Positions 15,488 to 26,036 are shown, numbered from the stretch's first letter. The stretch: DNA of 64,000 nucleotides from an uncultured Bacteroidota bacterium (GCA_913043145.1 CAJWLP010000001.1:1-64000); one strand, 5' to 3'. Notes: a model not told the origin generated them from the sequence alone. A program made the numbers and translations.

Positions 15488-16909
15488 ATGAATAAAGTTT
15501 TAATAAAAAAATTAATAACGGATATTAGATTTTGGATAATAATTTTTTTCGTTTTAAGACTGTTTGGGATCACCAATGCACCATTAGAGTTTGGTCACAA
15601 TTGGAGACAATCACTAACAAATATGATTGCCAGAAATTTTTTTGAAAATGGTGCAAACTTATTATACCCATCGATTGATTTGGCAGGAGAGAAGTCAGGA
15701 ATTATTGGTTCAGAATTCCCATTTTATAACTACCTGATTTATATTTTATCTTCTATTTTTGATTATTCCCATTGGCTAGGGAGATTAATTAACCTGGTTG
15801 TTTCCAGTTTCGGCCTTTATTATTTTTATAAGTTAATAAAAGACCTCATAAATAGCAGAGTAGCATTTAATGCTACAATCGTATTAACAGTATCTATATG
15901 GTTTGCGTTTTCTCGTAAAATAATGCCAGATACTTTTAGTGTATCTTTAGTTATTATAGGATTGTACTACGCTTATGATTTTTTAAAAAACGGGTTAAAG
16001 TTTAGCTTAATTATATTTTTTGTTTTCAGTACACTGGGTATGTTATGTAAAATACCTGCATTAAGTCTATTTAGTGTCTTATCCATCTCGATTTTCATTA
16101 AAGAGATTAACTTGAGAAGAAAAATCGAATTATATTTAGTAGGAGCTTTAGGTTTCTTAATTGTTTGTTTGTGGTATTTTTATTGGGTCCTTTATTTAGT
16201 GGAAACATACCATTACCAACTATATTTTACCAAAGGAATAGTTGAAGGAATCCATGAAATCACTCCTTTGATTCCAGAACTCTTTGAAAAGTTCTACTTT
16301 AGTGCATTGCAATCATATATTGCTCTGCTTTGTTTTTTAGTTGGAATTATTCTGATCATAAAAAATAATCATAAATATATGATGTATGGTGTTGGAGTTA
16401 TTTTTTTCGTTTTTGTTTTATTCATAATGAAAACTGGGGCCGTATTCCCTTTGCATAATTACTATATAATACCATTCACACCCATCATGGCTCTTATGGC
16501 TGGATACGCCATTGCTCAAATTCCCTCGAAATTTCAGTACATATTACTGATACTTATTAGTATAGAGGCAATAGCAAATCAACAACATGACTTTAAGATC
16601 AAGGAAAGCCAACTATATAAACTTGAGCTTGATGAACTTACTAAAAAATATATACCACGTAAAGACTTAGTCATAATCAATGGAGGGCCCTCTCCACAAG
16701 ATATTTACTTTTCTCATAGGAAGGGTTGGACTGTCGATAACATTCATATTATGAACCCAGTATTCGTTGATTCTTTAATTAGCTTAGGTGCCAAACACCT
16801 TATCATAGACAAGTCTCGTATTGGAAAATATACTGCTAAACATGAATTATTACATACTGATAATTACTATTCAATTTACAAGCTTAAAAAGTCAGTAAAA
16901 ATCCAATAG
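15488..16909 (+). CDS. Membrane glycosyltransferase, GT39/ArnT-like
   Basis: The product is a 473-residue protein with about ten membrane helices. The N-terminal periplasmic loop after helix one (LRLFGITNAPLEFGHNWRQSLTN) carries the acidic/aromatic signature of polyprenol-phosphate-sugar-dependent GT-C enzymes. A soluble C-terminal part (DLVIINGGPSPQDIYFSHRK to the end) follows. I chose the ATG at 15488 because the earlier TTG at 15440 would place a -7 box inside the gene. It probably transfers a sugar from a lipid carrier in the periplasm; acceptor and sugar are unknown. Confidence 0.75.
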   Translation: MNKVLIKKLITDIRFWIIIFFVLRLFGITNAPLEFGHNWRQSLTNMIARNFFENGANLLYPSIDLAGEKSGIIGSEFPFYNYLIYILSSIFDYSHWLGRLINLVVSSFGLYYFYKLIKDLINSRVAFNATIVLTVSIWFAFSRKIMPDTFSVSLVIIGLYYAYDFLKNGLKFSLIIFFVFSTLGMLCKIPALSLFSVLSISIFIKEINLRRKIELYLVGALGFLIVCLWYFYWVLYLVETYHYQLYFTKGIVEGIHEITPLIPELFEKFYFSALQSYIALLCFLVGIILIIKNNHKYMMYGVGVIFFVFVLFIMKTGAVFPLHNYYIIPFTPIMALMAGYAIAQIPSKFQYILLILISIEAIANQQHDFKIKESQLYKLELDELTKKYIPRKDLVIINGGPSPQDIYFSHRKGWTVDNIHIMNPVFVDSLISLGAKHLIIDKSRIGKYTAKHELLHTDNYYSIYKLKKSVKIQ

Positions 16910-17040
16910 AATTTTATTGTGATAGATATTTTTTTAAACCACTAACTATAGGCAGAGCAATGTCAAGATTTAAGAACTCTGCTAAACTGAATAATATAAT
17001 TCAGGTTTTATATTTCATTAGGGTTTAACGATAGGTTAAA

Positions 17041-17048
17041 TAAATTTG
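17041..17048 (+). promoter_or_regulatory. -7 element TAAATTTG of glyS
   Basis: An exact TAnnTTTG match is separated from the glyS ATG by only four nt (CAAT), implying a leaderless or nearly leaderless mRNA. Confidence 0.7.
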
Positions 17049-17052
17049 CAAT

Positions 17053-18588
17053 ATGTCTGAAGAGCATTTTAAAAATGTCATCTCACATGCCAAAGAGTAT
17101 GGCTTTGTTTTTTTGAGTAGTGAAATCTATGATGGTCTAGCTGCTGTTTATGATTATGGCCAGAATGGGGTAGAGCTGAAAAAAAATATCAGAGAATATT
17201 GGTGGAAAAGTATGGTTCAACTTCACGATAATATTGTGGGGGTTGATGCATCAATATTTATGGCACCACAAGTTTGGAAAGCAAGTGGTCACGTAGATGG
17301 ATTTAGTGATCCAATGATTGACAACAAGGACTCTAAAAAACGATACAGAGCGGATGTTCTTATTGAAGATTACCAAGAAAAATATAGACAAAAAAATCAA
17401 AAAGAGATTACCAAAGCTAAAAAACGTTTTGGGGACGACTTTGATCTTGATCAATTTGTAGCAACAAATCCGAATATTGCTAGAAACAATGCAAAAATTG
17501 CTGCTATTGATGAACGATTAAAAAAAGGTTTGGAATCGGAAAACCTTGATCTAGTTAAAGAACTGATTGAGGAATTGGGTATTGCTTGTCCAGTGAGTGG
17601 GAGTAAGAACTGGACGGATGTTCGACAGTTTAATTTGATGTACAGTACACAAATGAGTGCTACTGATGGAGATAACAAAATTTACTTGAGACCAGAGACG
17701 GCACAAGGGATTTTTGTCAATTACTTGAACGTGCAAAAGACCGGTCGAATGAAACTGCCTTTTGGAATTGCTCAAACTGGAAAAGCGTTTAGAAATGAGA
17801 TTGTTGCTCGGCAATTTATCATGCGAATGAAGGAATTTGAACAAATGGAAATGCAGTTTTTTGTAACACCAGGCAAGGAGATGGAATGGTATCAGCATTG
17901 GAAAGATCATCGCATGAAATGGCATTTAAATCTTGGAATTGATCATTCAAAATATCGTTTTCATGATCACGTTAAATTAGCTCACTATGCTAATGCAGCA
18001 GTAGATATTGAATATGATTTTCCTTTTGGATTCAAAGAAGTAGAAGGGATACATTCTCGCACTGATTTTGATTTGAAACAACACGAACATGCTACGGGAA
18101 AGAAATTACAATACTTTGATAATGAAAAAAATGAGAGTTATGTACCCTATGTAGTTGAGACTAGCATTGGTCTAGATAGGATGTTTTTAGTATTGATGAG
18201 TAATGCATTGCAGACTCAAGATATGGGAGATGGTCAAACAAGAACTGTTTTGAAATTGCCGCCAGCATTATCACCATTTCAATGTGCAATTCTTCCATTG
18301 GTAAAGAAGGACGGTCTTCCTGAGTTGGCTAAAAAAATTATGAAGAATTTAAGTCTCGATTTTAATTGCTATTACGAGGAGAAAGATAGCATTGGTAAAA
18401 GATACAGAAGGCAAGATGCTATTGGCACACCAATCTGCATTACCGTTGATCATGATAGTATGACTGACCAAGCAGTAACCATTCGTTTTCGAGATACAAT
18501 GGATCAAAAACGAGTATCATTAAATGAGCTAAACACCATCATAGAAAAAGAGGTGAGCATGAGAGGACTTCTTAGCGGGCTTATCTAA
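17053..18588 (+). CDS. glyS: Glycyl-tRNA synthetase (alpha2 type)
   Basis: The 511-residue class II synthetase charges tRNA-Gly with glycine. Visible signatures are LRPETAQGIFVNYLNV and IAQTGKAFRNEI (motif 2 region), EFEQMEMQFFVTPG, and ETSIGLDRMFLVLM (motif 3), followed by an anticodon-binding domain (SPFQCAILPLVKKDGLPELA) to the C-terminus. It is the homodimeric type common in Bacteroidota, not the alpha2beta2 type. It has its own promoter with almost no leader. Confidence 0.95.
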   Translation: MSEEHFKNVISHAKEYGFVFLSSEIYDGLAAVYDYGQNGVELKKNIREYWWKSMVQLHDNIVGVDASIFMAPQVWKASGHVDGFSDPMIDNKDSKKRYRADVLIEDYQEKYRQKNQKEITKAKKRFGDDFDLDQFVATNPNIARNNAKIAAIDERLKKGLESENLDLVKELIEELGIACPVSGSKNWTDVRQFNLMYSTQMSATDGDNKIYLRPETAQGIFVNYLNVQKTGRMKLPFGIAQTGKAFRNEIVARQFIMRMKEFEQMEMQFFVTPGKEMEWYQHWKDHRMKWHLNLGIDHSKYRFHDHVKLAHYANAAVDIEYDFPFGFKEVEGIHSRTDFDLKQHEHATGKKLQYFDNEKNESYVPYVVETSIGLDRMFLVLMSNALQTQDMGDGQTRTVLKLPPALSPFQCAILPLVKKDGLPELAKKIMKNLSLDFNCYYEEKDSIGKRYRRQDAIGTPICITVDHDSMTDQAVTIRFRDTMDQKRVSLNELNTIIEKEVSMRGLLSGLI

Positions 18589-18655
18589 ACTATTTGCGAT
18601 ATAGTCCTTGAATGATCTAGCTATCATTTTAAACAATTATCTTCGAACATTTAGA

Positions 18656-20725
18656 ATGCGTTTTTTTATTGCTTTACTCGGATTAATAATCTTCCATTTT
18701 GGTTTTGCACAGATTAAAATTTCTGCTGCATCTAAGTATGATATCCGTGATTGGAATCATGATCAATTGCCATTAATATTAAAAGTGAATGAAAATTTTA
18801 AAATCTCAGACTTAAAAAACTTAGGTGGTAATGTAGGGTCTCAGATTAAAGATGTTGTAACTCTTAGACTCAATAAAGATAAATATGTTACGCTATCAGA
18901 AGTCCCTGGAATTGAATGCATACAACTAGCTCGAAGGATGGCACCTAGCTTGCATCGAGTGATTCCTGATATTAAAGCTGACAGTGTGTATTATAGTAAA
19001 ATGTTGGACATGGGTTACACGGGTAAAGGAGTCATCATTGGTGTGACCGACTGGGGTTTTGATTATACGCATCCAATGTTTTATGATACAGCCATTCAAC
19101 ATACACGAATTATTGCTGCTTGGGATCAGTTCAAAAAAAGTGGTCCAGCACCCGATGGCTTTAATTATGGGACAGAGTATTTAGGGGAGCAAGAGCTTCT
19201 TAATGCACAAAAAGATACCATCAACATATATGGATATGCTACACACGGCACTCATGTTGCCGGAATAGCAGGTGGAGGAGGAGCAGGAACAGTTCATCGT
19301 GGTATTGCCTATGAAGCAGATTTTCTTTTAACTACTTTTTTAGTAGATGAAGTAGCAGTGATTGATGCTTTTAATTGGATGAAAAGAAAGGCTGATAGGT
19401 TGAATAAGCGATTAGTTATCAATATGAGCTGGGGATTATACAACCTAGGTCCTCTGGATGGAACGTCATTAGTCAGTCAAGCTATTGATTATTTATCTAA
19501 TCAAGGGGTTGTATTTGTAACTTCTGGGGGGAATAACGGAGATGTGAATTTTCATATCAAAAAATCGTTTGATAGTGACACACTTCAATCTAGAATTGAG
19601 TTTTATAGCTATGGATCTAATCCAAATATGTGGGGTCAAAGTATTGGCATGTGGGGACAAGAGAATGAAAAATTTAGTGGAGGGTTTACAGTATATGACA
19701 ATTCTAAAAACATATTGTATAATTCTAAATATTTTGAGACTGATGGAAGTTATTATATAGATTCTTTTATTGTTGTTCAGTCTGATACAATATTTTTTAA
19801 TGTAGCAGTAGACGAAATCCATCCACTAAATAAAAAGTCAACCATCCGATTGCGAATAAAAAATAAAAGCACACAATTGCGAATCGGATTAAAAGCTTAT
19901 GCTAAAAAAGGAATAGTTCATTTTTATAATGTGACGGAATTAACTACGGATGTTGGGAATTGGGGAATGCCTTTTTCTGCTGATATGGCTGGCTGGATTG
20001 AGGGAGATAATCTATATGGATTGGGAGAGCCTGCAAGCACCCAATCTGTGATAACTGTGGCAGCATATCGATCTGAATTTATCTTGTCTAACGGTTTAAG
20101 TGCAGGAGGATTTAAGGCTGATTTTAGTAGTATTGGTCCAACAATTGATGAACGAATGAAGCCTGATATTTCTGCTCCTGGTGTAAGTGTTGCAAGTAGT
20201 GTTTCATCTTTTACTGATCGTTCTTATGTTTTATTATTAAATGCAAGTTTTGAAGGTAAAAATTATCCTTTTTCACGTTTTTCAGGGACAAGTATGAGCA
20301 GTCCAGTTGTTGCAGGAGTTGTTGCATTGATGTTACAAGCGAATCCTCGGTTGGATTTTTCTGAAGTAAAAGAAATTTTAAAAATAACAGCACGTCAAGA
20401 TCAACATACTGGAATAATTTCCGATTCAGGAAGTACTCAATGGGGATATGGTAAAATAAATGCATTTCAAGCGGTGAAATTAGCTAAATCTAGGGTTGAT
20501 GAGTCGTGCTGTATGGGTAAACTTTTCCCGAACCCTGCCAATGACAAGGTATACCTTTCAAGCGATACGATTGAAGTAGCTCGAATGTTTTCTATAGAGG
20601 GTCGATTTATGGGCGAGTTTGAAATCAGTAGCGACAAGGGAATAGACCTATCGGGGTATGTTCCCGGAATGTATTTAATCGTATTAAATTCAGGCCAAAG
20701 TCACTTTCTCGTAGTCAATCATTAA
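18656..20725 (+). CDS. Secreted S8 (subtilisin-like) peptidase with T9SS sorting domain
   Basis: The 689-residue protein starts at the ATG at 18656, which gives a signal peptide (MRFFIALLGLIIFHFGFAQ); an upstream TTG at 18608 is rejected. The catalytic triad is Asp132 (GVTDWGFDYTHP), His197 (HGTHVAGIAGGG) and Ser546 (SGTSMSSPVVAG). A long insert lies between His and Ser. From about residue 620 the type-A sorting domain of the Bacteroidota type IX secretion system is seen (LFPNPANDKVYL ... VPGMYLIVLNSG), predicting export to the cell surface or medium. Substrates are unknown. Confidence 0.9.
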   Translation: MRFFIALLGLIIFHFGFAQIKISAASKYDIRDWNHDQLPLILKVNENFKISDLKNLGGNVGSQIKDVVTLRLNKDKYVTLSEVPGIECIQLARRMAPSLHRVIPDIKADSVYYSKMLDMGYTGKGVIIGVTDWGFDYTHPMFYDTAIQHTRIIAAWDQFKKSGPAPDGFNYGTEYLGEQELLNAQKDTINIYGYATHGTHVAGIAGGGGAGTVHRGIAYEADFLLTTFLVDEVAVIDAFNWMKRKADRLNKRLVINMSWGLYNLGPLDGTSLVSQAIDYLSNQGVVFVTSGGNNGDVNFHIKKSFDSDTLQSRIEFYSYGSNPNMWGQSIGMWGQENEKFSGGFTVYDNSKNILYNSKYFETDGSYYIDSFIVVQSDTIFFNVAVDEIHPLNKKSTIRLRIKNKSTQLRIGLKAYAKKGIVHFYNVTELTTDVGNWGMPFSADMAGWIEGDNLYGLGEPASTQSVITVAAYRSEFILSNGLSAGGFKADFSSIGPTIDERMKPDISAPGVSVASSVSSFTDRSYVLLLNASFEGKNYPFSRFSGTSMSSPVVAGVVALMLQANPRLDFSEVKEILKITARQDQHTGIISDSGSTQWGYGKINAFQAVKLAKSRVDESCCMGKLFPNPANDKVYLSSDTIEVARMFSIEGRFMGEFEISSDKGIDLSGYVPGMYLIVLNSGQSHFLVVNH

Positions 20726-20776
20726 TTTTAATATGTCTATATAGGAAGACTACTATTTTTATTTTAGGATATGGTC

Positions 20777-20784
20777 TAATTTTG
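20777..20784 (+). promoter_or_regulatory. -7 element TAATTTTG of oxyR
   Basis: An exact TAnnTTTG match lies five nt before the oxyR ATG, another nearly leaderless start. Confidence 0.65.
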
Positions 20785-20789
20785 AACTG

Positions 20790-21734
20790 ATGTTAAATAT
20801 TTCACTTATTCAAATTCAATATTTAATCGCTCTTGATGAGCATCGAAATTTTATAAAAGCAGCTGAGGCATGTTTCGTAACTCAACCTACGTTAAGTATG
20901 CAAATGAAAAAATTAGAAGATGAATTAGGAGTTTTAATTTTTGACAGAAGTAAGCAACCTATTGTCCCTACTTCTATCGGTTCAAAAATTATACATCAAG
21001 CCAGAACGATCTATAGAGAGACAGGTCAAATCGAAAATATCTTAAGGGATTTCATAGGTGATGTTTCAGGAAGTCTAAAAATTGGTATTTTACCAACGAT
21101 AGCAAATGCACTAATCCCAAAATTAATCAGAGAGGTTTCGGAGAATCATCCCGATTTGAAGTTAACTATTAAAGAAGGGTTGACCAATGAAATTATTGAA
21201 GACTTAGAGCACGATAGATTGGATGTTGGGATAGTATCCACTCCCGTTAAGCAAAGTGGATTAGTAGAAAGGAATTTGTACATCGAAAAATTCAGAATTT
21301 ATGCTCATCCAAAACATCCGAGTTTTTCAAAAAAAGCTTGGGTAGCTACGGATTTATTGGAAGATAAACTATGGTTGTTATCTGAAGGGAATTGTTTTAG
21401 AGTACAAACGATTAACTTATGTTCACTTCCTGATGAGAAGCTAAATCATTTGGCTTTAAGCTACGAAAGTGGCAGTCTGCAAACTTTAAAGAAGATTGTA
21501 GATTTTGAGGGGGGAGCTACTATCATTCCAGAGTGGGAAGCTAGTGAGTTAGATGATAGTTCTCTAGATAATTTAAGAGCATTTAGAACCGATGATGCAG
21601 GAAGGGCTGTTGGGTTGATTTACACAAAATTCTACGCTAAGGATAAGGTAATAAATCGACTAGAAGAAATGATTATGAATTGTTTACCAAGATACGTCGC
21701 CGAAAATAAAGACCTCAACATCATTGAGTCTTAA
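20790..21734 (+). CDS. oxyR: Peroxide-sensing LysR-type regulator OxyR
   Basis: The protein has 314 residues. The N-terminal winged helix-turn-helix (FIKAAEACFVTQPTLSMQMKKLEDELGVLIFDR) is followed by a LysR effector domain. The redox cysteines of OxyR are present as Cys202 and Cys211 in SEGNCFRVQTINLCSLPD, with the nine-residue spacing of E. coli Cys199/Cys208. It should activate catalase and peroxidase genes on disulfide formation; none of these is in the window. The stop lies 3 nt from the convergent sucB stop. Confidence 0.92.
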   Translation: MLNISLIQIQYLIALDEHRNFIKAAEACFVTQPTLSMQMKKLEDELGVLIFDRSKQPIVPTSIGSKIIHQARTIYRETGQIENILRDFIGDVSGSLKIGILPTIANALIPKLIREVSENHPDLKLTIKEGLTNEIIEDLEHDRLDVGIVSTPVKQSGLVERNLYIEKFRIYAHPKHPSFSKKAWVATDLLEDKLWLLSEGNCFRVQTINLCSLPDEKLNHLALSYESGSLQTLKKIVDFEGGATIIPEWEASELDDSSLDNLRAFRTDDAGRAVGLIYTKFYAKDKVINRLEEMIMNCLPRYVAENKDLNIIES

Positions 21735-21737
21735 ATT

Positions 21738-22967
21738 TTAAAGTCCCATTAAAAGGTCCATGGGGTCTTTACCCATGAGCATAGTCTCTGGATTTTCTAG
21801 ATAGTTTTTAACACTAACTAAGAATCCAACGGATTCTTTACCATCAATGATTCTATGGTCGTAGCTCAAAGCAACATACATAACAGGTCTTGCAACAATA
21901 TTACCCTTTTCTACAACAGGTCTTTCAACGATATTGTGCATGCCAAGAATAGCACTTTGCGGAGGATTGATAATCGGAGTACTTAACATACTCCCAAAAA
22001 CCCCTCCATTCGTAATGGTAAAAGTACCTCCAGTCATTTCAGGAATGGATAGTTTGCCGTCACGAGCTTTAATTGCTAGTCTTTTCACTTCACTCTCGAT
22101 GTCCCATAAGGTCATATTTTCTACATTTCTCATGACTGGAACCATCAATCCTTTAGGGCTACTCACAGCAATAGAAACATCAACAAAATCATTCATCACC
22201 ATTTCTTCTCCATCAATAAATGCATTAACTTTTGGGAATTTTTGCAAGCTTAAAGCACAAGCTCGAGTGAAGAAACTCATGAAGCCAAGATTAACCCCAT
22301 GCATTTCTTTAAATCTTTCTTTATATTTTGATCTGATGTCAAAAATAGGTTGCATGTTTACCTCATTAAAGGTGGTAAGCATTGCTGTTTCATTTTTGGC
22401 AGAGACCAATCTTCTAGCAACTGTTTTTCGTAAGTTGCTCATTTTTTCTCGATGCTGATCACGGCTAGGCTCAGAAGGCTCATTGTAGTTTGTATCTGCA
22501 TTGGCAAGAATTGCATCATATTTAGTGATTCTTCCATCTTTACCTGTCCCTGTAATTGTCTGGGCAGATATCCCTTTTTCAGCAAGTATTTTGTTGGCAG
22601 CTGGGCTTGGTGAACCCGTTGCGTAATTAAGAGTGCTACTTTTAACGAACTCTTCTGTTTTTGGGTTAGGTTCTTCTTTTTTTGCAGGAGTACTTTCTGA
22701 GGCAGATGCAACTTTTTCAGCTGGTGGCTCAGTATTCGTGTCAATAGATGCCACCACGGATCCAATCTCTACATCTTCACCTTCTTCAATCATAATTTTT
22801 AGAATTCCTGCTTGTTCAGCATTCAACTCTACTGTAGCCTTGTCACTCTCGAGCTCTGCTACAGCTTCGTCCATTTCAACATAATCTCCATCTTCTTTCA
22901 ACCAGCTAGCAATCGTTACTTGGGTAATTGATTCTCCAACAGATGGTATTTTTAACTCTACTGACAT
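21738..22967 (-). CDS. sucB: 2-Oxoglutarate dehydrogenase E2 (dihydrolipoyl succinyltransferase)
   Basis: The 409-residue protein has an N-terminal lipoyl domain with Lys43 in [11 protein letters not shown], an Ala/Pro/Glu-rich linker, a peripheral subunit-binding domain ([28 protein letters not shown]) and a catalytic domain ending with His371 and Asp375 in SYDHRIIDG. It transfers succinyl groups to CoA in the citric acid cycle. The E1 gene sucA, which often adjoins it, is not next to it here: oxyR and menD flank it. A -7 box lies at 22989-22996. Confidence 0.93.
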   Translation of the reverse strand: MSVELKIPSVGESITQVTIASWLKEDGDYVEMDEAVAELESDKATVELNAEQAGILKIMIEEGEDVEIGSVVASIDTNTEPPAEKVASASESTPAKKEEPNPKTEEFVKSSTLNYATGSPSPAANKILAEKGISAQTITGTGKDGRITKYDAILANADTNYNEPSEPSRDQHREKMSNLRKTVARRLVSAKNETAMLTTFNEVNMQPIFDIRSKYKERFKEMHGVNLGFMSFFTRACALSLQKFPKVNAFIDGEEMVMNDFVDVSIAVSSPKGLMVPVMRNVENMTLWDIESEVKRLAIKARDGKLSIPEMTGGTFTITNGGVFGSMLSTPIINPPQSAILGMHNIVERPVVEKGNIVARPVMYVALSYDHRIIDGKESVGFLVSVKNYLENPETMLMGKDPMDLLMGL

Positions 22968-22988
22968 TTATGTTATACAATTGAACAT

Positions 22989-22996
22989 CAAAGGTA
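22989..22996 (-). promoter_or_regulatory. -7 element TACCTTTG of sucB
   Basis: On the minus strand TACCTTTG ends 21 nt before the sucB ATG. It supports sucB having its own promoter, separate from any sucA. Confidence 0.6.
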
Positions 22997-23183
22997 AAAC
23001 AGATTTTCAACTTAAGAGGTCCATTCAGTGAGATTTTATATTAAGATGATCAATTTATTTTAGGTATTCCTAACAAGTACCATATAACCTGAAGTTCAAA
23101 TTGAAATCATACACGGGCATGGTATCGGATAAGTAAATCCATATGTATATTCGTGTGTTCTTCTAAGAGAAGCTATAGAATTA

Positions 23184-24815
23184 ATGAGTGTTCAATCGTG
23201 CATAAAAGCATTAGTACAAAATCTACCAGGAGATAATGCTGTAATTTCTCCTGGGAGTAGAAATGCTCCTGTTTTATTTGCATTGAATCATACTAAAAAG
23301 ATTTGTTATTCGGTCATTGATGAACGAAGTGCAGGTTTTATAGCATTGGGTATGGCTAAACATACCCGTCAACCCGTAATTTTATCGTGTACTAGTGGTA
23401 CCGCATCACTCAACTATTATCCCGCTATTGCAGAGGCTTATTACGCAAGAGTTCCATTAATTATCATAACTGCCGATCGACCTATTGAAAAAATTGATGC
23501 TTGGGATGGTCAAGCTATTCGTCAAAAAAATGTATTCAGAAATCATATTCGTGGTGAGTTTCAAACACCCGACTCTTTTGACGATGAATCCGCATTTAGG
23601 GCTATTGGGAATCGAATTCAAAAATGTATTGAGTCTGAATTACCAGGACCCGTTCATATCAATGTTCCAATCAGAGAACCATTTTATGACTTTAATAAAT
23701 CAGAGGACTTATCTAAATCAGAAGTTAATTTATATCAAGCACCTGAACTAAGATTAAACCTAAGCTCAATTGCTGCTGCAAAAAATACCTCATTTGATCA
23801 TAAAAAAGTACTTATTTTTAATGGGATGGATGATGGAGAGAGAGTTATAATTAACTCAGATGACGCAGTAATCTTATCGGATATAACCTCCTACAAAGAT
23901 AGTAATGTGAGCTACTGGGATGCGATGTTGTTTTCTTCATTATCAAAAAAGGGAGGTATAGAGGCACTTAAAGTATTGTCCCCTGACGTGCTCATAACCA
24001 CTGGTACAACAACAGTTTCAAAAGGGCTTAAGCATTTTTTAAGTATTCATAAACCTGAAGTTCATTTTCACATTTCAAATTATGATGAAGTGGGGGATAT
24101 GTTTGGTACGCAACCCCAGATTATTCATCAATCAGACATTCAAATCTCACACTCAGACAATGTACAACTAGAAAAAGGTTTTTTGAATGCATGGATTAAT
24201 ATGACCAAATCATTTCAATTGAAATTCAGTCAATTAGATTGGTTAGGATATCATGAATTCTCCGTTGTGAATTTTATATTGGAGAAATTGAATTCGAATG
24301 ATATTCTTCATTTCAGTAATTCGATGCCTGTTCGATACGCGTCTTTTTTAATAAACAAAAAGAATGATGGAAATAAGATCTATGCTAATAGAGGCACAAG
24401 TGGGATAGATGGATGTTCTAGCACAGCCCTAGGTAATGCTCTTGTTAGTGATCAGAATGTAAAGCTTATCACAGGTGATATTGCATTTTTTTATGATGTT
24501 AATGTATTCTTCAATGAGCATGTGCCCAAGAATCTTAAGATTATTATACTAAATAACCATGGTGGTGGAATTTTTAATCTGATTAAAGGTCCAGAAAGTT
24601 TAGGTGAGTCGATAAAGTTTCAAACCACTCCTCATTTTTTAAATGCTTCTTCACTATGTGACCATTTTGGAATAGCGTATTTTGTAGCAAATGATGTAAC
24701 TAGTTTAAGGAGTTGTTACAATCAATTTGATTCATATCAGGGTGCTGCTGTTCTCGAACTTATAACGGATGAACAAGAGAATCAAAACGCTTTTAATAAA
24801 TTCTTGAATTTGTAG
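23184..24815 (+). CDS. menD: SEPHCHC synthase MenD (menaquinone synthesis)
   Basis: The 543-residue protein is a thiamine-diphosphate enzyme joining 2-oxoglutarate to isochorismate. Signatures are the N-terminal AVISPGSRNAPVLFALN, DERSAGFIALGMAKHTRQPVILSCTSGTASLNYYPAIAEAYYARVPLIIITADRP, and a C-terminal ThDP-binding segment TGDIAFFYDVNVFFNEH...LNNHGGGIF. It belongs to menaquinone synthesis, in line with the Ccm cluster and respiratory metabolism. No other men gene is in the window. The 216-nt gap upstream shows no clear element. Confidence 0.94.
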   Translation: MSVQSCIKALVQNLPGDNAVISPGSRNAPVLFALNHTKKICYSVIDERSAGFIALGMAKHTRQPVILSCTSGTASLNYYPAIAEAYYARVPLIIITADRPIEKIDAWDGQAIRQKNVFRNHIRGEFQTPDSFDDESAFRAIGNRIQKCIESELPGPVHINVPIREPFYDFNKSEDLSKSEVNLYQAPELRLNLSSIAAAKNTSFDHKKVLIFNGMDDGERVIINSDDAVILSDITSYKDSNVSYWDAMLFSSLSKKGGIEALKVLSPDVLITTGTTTVSKGLKHFLSIHKPEVHFHISNYDEVGDMFGTQPQIIHQSDIQISHSDNVQLEKGFLNAWINMTKSFQLKFSQLDWLGYHEFSVVNFILEKLNSNDILHFSNSMPVRYASFLINKKNDGNKIYANRGTSGIDGCSSTALGNALVSDQNVKLITGDIAFFYDVNVFFNEHVPKNLKIIILNNHGGGIFNLIKGPESLGESIKFQTTPHFLNASSLCDHFGIAYFVANDVTSLRSCYNQFDSYQGAAVLELITDEQENQNAFNKFLNL

Positions 24816-24887
24816 TCAACTAGACTTAATTCTATTTTTTATAGTCCTCTTGAAGGTTTAGTTGTTAACTTGAATTTAATTTGCACC

Positions 24888-25997
24888 ATGTCATCAGAAA
24901 TCTCCACATTAAAAAGAACAAAATTGTATAACAAGCACATTGAATTAGGTGCTAAAATGGTCCCATTTGCAGGTTATGAGATGCCTGTTCAATATACAGG
25001 TCTCGCAGCCGAGCATCATGCCGTAAGAGAAAGTGTTGGATTATTTGATGTTAGTCATATGGGAGAATTCAGTGTAAAAGGTAAAGATGCTGAAGCCCTC
25101 ATATCTTGGGTATGTTCTAATAGTATCATTAGAATGGTAGATATGCAGGCTCAATATAATTGTATGCCCAATAATCAGGGTGGTATTGTAGATGATTTAA
25201 TTGTTTATCGATGGAATCAAAATGAATATACGTTAGTGGTGAATGCAAGTAATATTTCAAAAGATTGGGATTGGATTATGGAGCAAAAGAATGCTAAAGG
25301 ATTTGATTGTGAATTGGAAGATATTTCAGACGATGTGTCACTAATCGCTGTTCAAGGACCAAATGCCAGTAAGGTACTTCAAAAATTAACACCAATTGAT
25401 CTAGATGGAATTAGATTTTATCACTTTGATGCGGGAAGCTTTGGTGGGAGTGAGGATGTGGTAATAAGTAATACAGGTTACACCGGTTCAGGAGGATTTG
25501 AACTATATGTATGGAATCATGAGGCTGAAATGATTTGGGATGCTATCATGAGTGCAGGAGAAGAATTCAACATTACACCTTCCGGTTTGGGTGCTAGGGA
25601 TACTCTTAGGTTGGAAAAAGGATACTGTTTATACGGCAATGACATCAATGATAAAACTTCTCCTATTGAAGCAGGTTTGGGTTGGATTACAAAATTTAGT
25701 GAGCCCTTTAATCATTCTACATATCATAAAAATATTAAAGATAATGGACCAGAAAAAAAACTTGTTGGTTTTGAAATGTTAGACAGAGGTATTCCAAGAC
25801 AGCATTATTTGATTTATGATATGTACGAAAACCTCATCGGTGAGGTAACAAGCGGGACTCAAAGTCCAAGTCTTGGCAAAGCCATTGGAATGGGGTATGT
25901 TAAATCCTCAAACTCTTCTATTGGTGAAGAATTCTATATCCAAATTAGGAAAAACAGAATTAAGGCTAGGGTAGTCAAACTACCATTTGTTGATTAG
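24888..25997 (+). CDS. gcvT: Aminomethyltransferase (glycine cleavage T protein)
   Basis: The 369-residue protein starts at the ATG at 24888 (MSSEISTLKRTKLYNKH); a TTG at 24870 is rejected. It contains the GcvT fold with VPFAGYEMPVQYTGLAAEHHAVRESVGLFDVSHMGEF and NTGYTGSGGFELYV, and a C-terminal barrel (LVGFEMLDRGIPR, GEVTSGTQSPSLGKAIGMGYV). It moves the aminomethyl carbon from H protein to tetrahydrofolate. gcvH and gcvP are not adjacent. A near-consensus -7 box, TTAATTTG (24876-24883), ends only four nt before the ATG. Confidence 0.94.
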   Translation: MSSEISTLKRTKLYNKHIELGAKMVPFAGYEMPVQYTGLAAEHHAVRESVGLFDVSHMGEFSVKGKDAEALISWVCSNSIIRMVDMQAQYNCMPNNQGGIVDDLIVYRWNQNEYTLVVNASNISKDWDWIMEQKNAKGFDCELEDISDDVSLIAVQGPNASKVLQKLTPIDLDGIRFYHFDAGSFGGSEDVVISNTGYTGSGGFELYVWNHEAEMIWDAIMSAGEEFNITPSGLGARDTLRLEKGYCLYGNDINDKTSPIEAGLGWITKFSEPFNHSTYHKNIKDNGPEKKLVGFEMLDRGIPRQHYLIYDMYENLIGEVTSGTQSPSLGKAIGMGYVKSSNSSIGEEFYIQIRKNRIKARVVKLPFVD

Positions 25998-26036
25998 GTT
26001 TTGTATCGAATCAATTAGATACTCCCTTTTTGTCGT

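Noticed and set aside
17551-17925. 124-codon minus-strand ORF within glyS
   Set aside because: Shadow of glyS; composition is His/Phe-rich noise with no recognisable domain.
21934-22458. 174-codon plus-strand ORF within sucB
   Set aside because: It is the reverse frame of a well-conserved E2 gene, with no promoter or domain of its own.
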